Under the pieces are notes generated by a model. It was not told the DNA's origin. It saw only the letters and a list, made by a program, of their open reading frames with translations, and made no database searches. Both the position numbers and the translations under genes were made by a program. A stretch of 64,000 nucleotides of DNA from Actinomadura violacea (GTDB lineage Bacteria; Actinomycetota; Actinomycetes; Streptosporangiales; Streptosporangiaceae), in contig NZ_JAGEPF010000026.1 in NCBI RefSeq assembly GCF_017573465.1, forward strand, positions 62,001 to 126,000, in the 5' to 3' direction. Positions 62,367-64,000 of this stretch are shown one piece after another (position 1 is the first letter of the stretch; every line of letters starts with the position of its first letter).

Positions 62367-64000
62367 GCCGGTGATCTTGGACAGGTCGAAGTCGTCGAAG
62401 GCGACGAGGCTCTGCTGCGCCTCGTTGCCGCCCCGCTCGATCTGCAGCCGCGCCGACCCGTTCGGCAGCGGCTGGTCGGCGTCGGTCTCGTCGATGACCC
62501 GCTTGCCGTTCACCCACAGCCGCAGCCGGACCTTCTTGCCGCCGTCCTCGCCCGCGCAGGCGATCTGCACCTTGTTCGGGCCCTTCCCGTCGAAGCCGGG
62601 CACCGAGTCGGGCGAGGCCAGCTCCTTGGACCCCAGGGCGGCGCTGGACTTGCGGAGCGTCGCGCCCTTGCCGTCGTGCCGGACGAGGAACGTGTACTGC
62701 TGCTTGCCGTTGTCGCCCGCCCGGCACGCCATGCCGTAGTGCGCGTCCGGCGCGCCCTGCGAGACGTAGACCGTGACGGTCATCAGCATCGGGTCCGGGA
62801 CGTCCTTCGGGTCCTTCGGCACGTCCCGGGTCCGGACGCCGGTGATGGTGTCGGTGTCCAGCCAGTACTTGCCGTCCTTGTAGCCCCACTGGCTGGTGTA
62901 GGAGCCGCCGCTCCAGCCGGAGTCCTGGCTGGAGAAGTCGTCGCTGAACACGGTGGCGAGCTTGTCCGGCGGGCCGTCCGAGCGGAGCACGGTGAACGCC
63001 ACGACCGCGGCGACCACGGCCAGCGCGGCGACGGCGGCGCCCGCGATGATCAGCGGGCGCTTCGGCAGGCCGGCGAGGCCCGCGCCGGGCGGGCCGCCGG
63101 CCGGGCGGGAGTCGCGGCGGGTGGCGTCCGCGCCGAGCAGGGCGGTCGGCGCCGGCTGCCCGTGCGCCGCCTGCTGGGTGTGCGGTGCCGGCTGAGTATG
63201 CGGTGCGGGCGGGGCGTGCCGCGCCTGCACGGTCGGGTCCGCGCCGGCGCCGTGCCAGCTCGCCTGGACGGTCTGCGCCAGCACGGCCGGGTCGGGCGTC
63301 CGCCCGGAGCCGACCAGGCGGCCGAGCAGGTCCTGGACGGACGGCCGGTTCCGCGGGTCCTTGTCGAGCGCGGCGGCGACGATGTCGCGCAGGCCGGGGT
63401 CGAGGCCGTCGAGCCGCGGCTCGTCGTGCGCGACCCGGTAGAAGATCTCCGGGACGGTGCTGCCGGCGAACGGCGGGGCGCCCGTCCCGGCGTAGGCGAC
63501 GACGCAGCCCCAGGAGAACACGTCGGAGGCCGGGGTGACCGGCTCGCCGCGCAGCAGCTCGGGCGGCAGGTAGTTGGGGGTGCCGACGAACTGGCCGGTG
63601 CGGGTCGGGCCGTCCGCCGCGTCGAGGGCCCGGGCGATGCCGAAGTCGATCACGCGGGGGCCGGTGGAGGACAGCAGCACGTTGGCGGGCTTCAGGTCGC
63701 GGTGCACGATCCCGGCGCCGTGGATCGCGGCGAGCGCCGTCGCGACGCCGACGGCGAGCCCCTCCAGGTCGGAGCCGGGCAGCGGGCCGCGCTCCTGAAC
63801 CGCCGTCTCCAGGCTCGGGCCGTCGATGTACTCGGTGACCACGTACAGCGGCTCGCGGTCGAGCTCGGCGTCCAGCACCGGCGCGGTGCAGAACCGGCGG
63901 ACCTGCCGCGCGGCCGTCACCTCGCGGCGGAACCGGTCGAGGAACGGCGCCTCCCCGGCCAGCTCGCGGTTGATCACCTTGACGGCGACGCGCCGCCCGC
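62364..64000 (-). CDS. membrane Ser/Thr protein kinase, N-terminus cut by window edge
   Basis: At least 545 residues are present; the frame runs off the right edge and the glycine loop is missing. The visible kinase part has the VAVKVIN lysine, HRDLKPANVLL, DFGIARALD and GTPNYLPPE. A Pro/His/Gln-rich linker (about 230-300 of the visible part) leads to one membrane helix (IIAGAAVAALAVVAAVVAFTVL). The extracellular part (about 190 residues, DDFSSQDSGW ... AFDDFDLSKITG) looks like a LamG/DUF1080-type beta sandwich that could bind a sugar or envelope ligand. No PASTA repeats, so it is not a PknB orthologue. Confidence 0.88.
   Translation of the reverse strand, partial: GRRVAVKVINRELAGEAPFLDRFRREVTAARQVRRFCTAPVLDAELDREPLYVVTEYIDGPSLETAVQERGPLPGSDLEGLAVGVATALAAIHGAGIVHRDLKPANVLLSSTGPRVIDFGIARALDAADGPTRTGQFVGTPNYLPPELLRGEPVTPASDVFSWGCVVAYAGTGAPPFAGSTVPEIFYRVAHDEPRLDGLDPGLRDIVAAALDKDPRNRPSVQDLLGRLVGSGRTPDPAVLAQTVQASWHGAGADPTVQARHAPPAPHTQPAPHTQQAAHGQPAPTALLGADATRRDSRPAGGPPGAGLAGLPKRPLIIAGAAVAALAVVAAVVAFTVLRSDGPPDKLATVFSDDFSSQDSGWSGGSYTSQWGYKDGKYWLDTDTITGVRTRDVPKDPKDVPDPMLMTVTVYVSQGAPDAHYGMACRAGDNGKQQYTFLVRHDGKGATLRKSSAALGSKELASPDSVPGFDGKGPNKVQIACAGEDGGKKVRLRLWVNGKRVIDETDADQPLPNGSARLQIERGGNEAQQSLVAFDDFDLSKITG

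Overview
This 64 kb window is very GC-rich (codon third positions almost all G or C) and carries only chromosomal-type genes. The organism is most likely an actinomycete. Evidence is the mycothiol-type maleylpyruvate isomerase, the IclR-controlled gentisate operon, PASTA-less Ser/Thr kinases, SpoIIE-type phosphatase, many GTG starts, many TetR/LysR/AraC regulators and frequent 4-bp stop/start overlaps. A Streptosporangiales or Thermomonosporaceae-like genus (for example Actinomadura) would fit, but that is inference. I found one tRNA gene, no rRNA, no CRISPR array, no transposase and no integrase.

Layout. 1-5.8 kb: small secreted protein, PAS-SpoIIE phosphatase, SUKH protein, then a probable three-gene operon (FAD oxidoreductase, nine-helix membrane protein, TetR). 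5.7-14.9 kb: a minus-strand catabolic operon (degenerate phosphotriesterase paralogue, intact phosphotriesterase-like hydrolase, FAD monooxygenase, HSL-type esterase, metallo-beta-lactamase-fold hydrolase, CocE/NonD hydrolase) with a DHA2 exporter and a divergent TetR. A nearly identical 21-bp operator-like sequence lies in front of both the operon and the exporter/TetR pair. 15-19.7 kb: a complete 3-hydroxybenzoate-to-central-metabolism gentisate operon with divergent IclR. 19.8-26.5 kb: 3-oxoadipate CoA-transferase and thiolase genes with divergent LysR, then an enoyl-CoA hydratase and a two-subunit-type acyl-CoA dehydrogenase pair. The block from about 5.7 to 26.5 kb is therefore mostly aromatic, ester and acyl-CoA catabolism.

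26.5-47.6 kb: ilvD, XRE regulator, a truncated flavin amine oxidase remnant, TetR/NmrA pair, DUF1259 secreted protein, AraC, a histidine kinase, a Ser/Thr kinase fused to seven nearly identical 46-residue TPR units, an aminoglycoside-kinase-like protein, a RibD-type reductase, a secreted beta-propeller, a PucR regulator, a MacB/FtsX-type ABC exporter divergent from a NarL-type two-component system, and tRNA-Arg(TCT). 47.7-64 kb: phosphotransferase-cobD-cobQ, a four-gene OpuC-type compatible-solute ABC operon, a DUF1444-like protein, GT39 mannosyltransferase-like protein, AraC with a divergent saccharopine-dehydrogenase-like reductase, LysE exporter, amino-acid permease, alpha/beta hydrolase, and a membrane Ser/Thr kinase cut by the right edge.

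The most unusual points are the phosphotriesterase paralogue that has lost five of six metal ligands while sitting next to an intact copy, the shared operator that ties the hydrolase operon to its exporter and regulator, a gentisate dioxygenase whose C-terminus is a 15-bp tandem repeat with the stop codon inside a degenerate copy, and a recurrent arrangement in which the stop codons of converging genes pair with each other inside a terminator-like hairpin.
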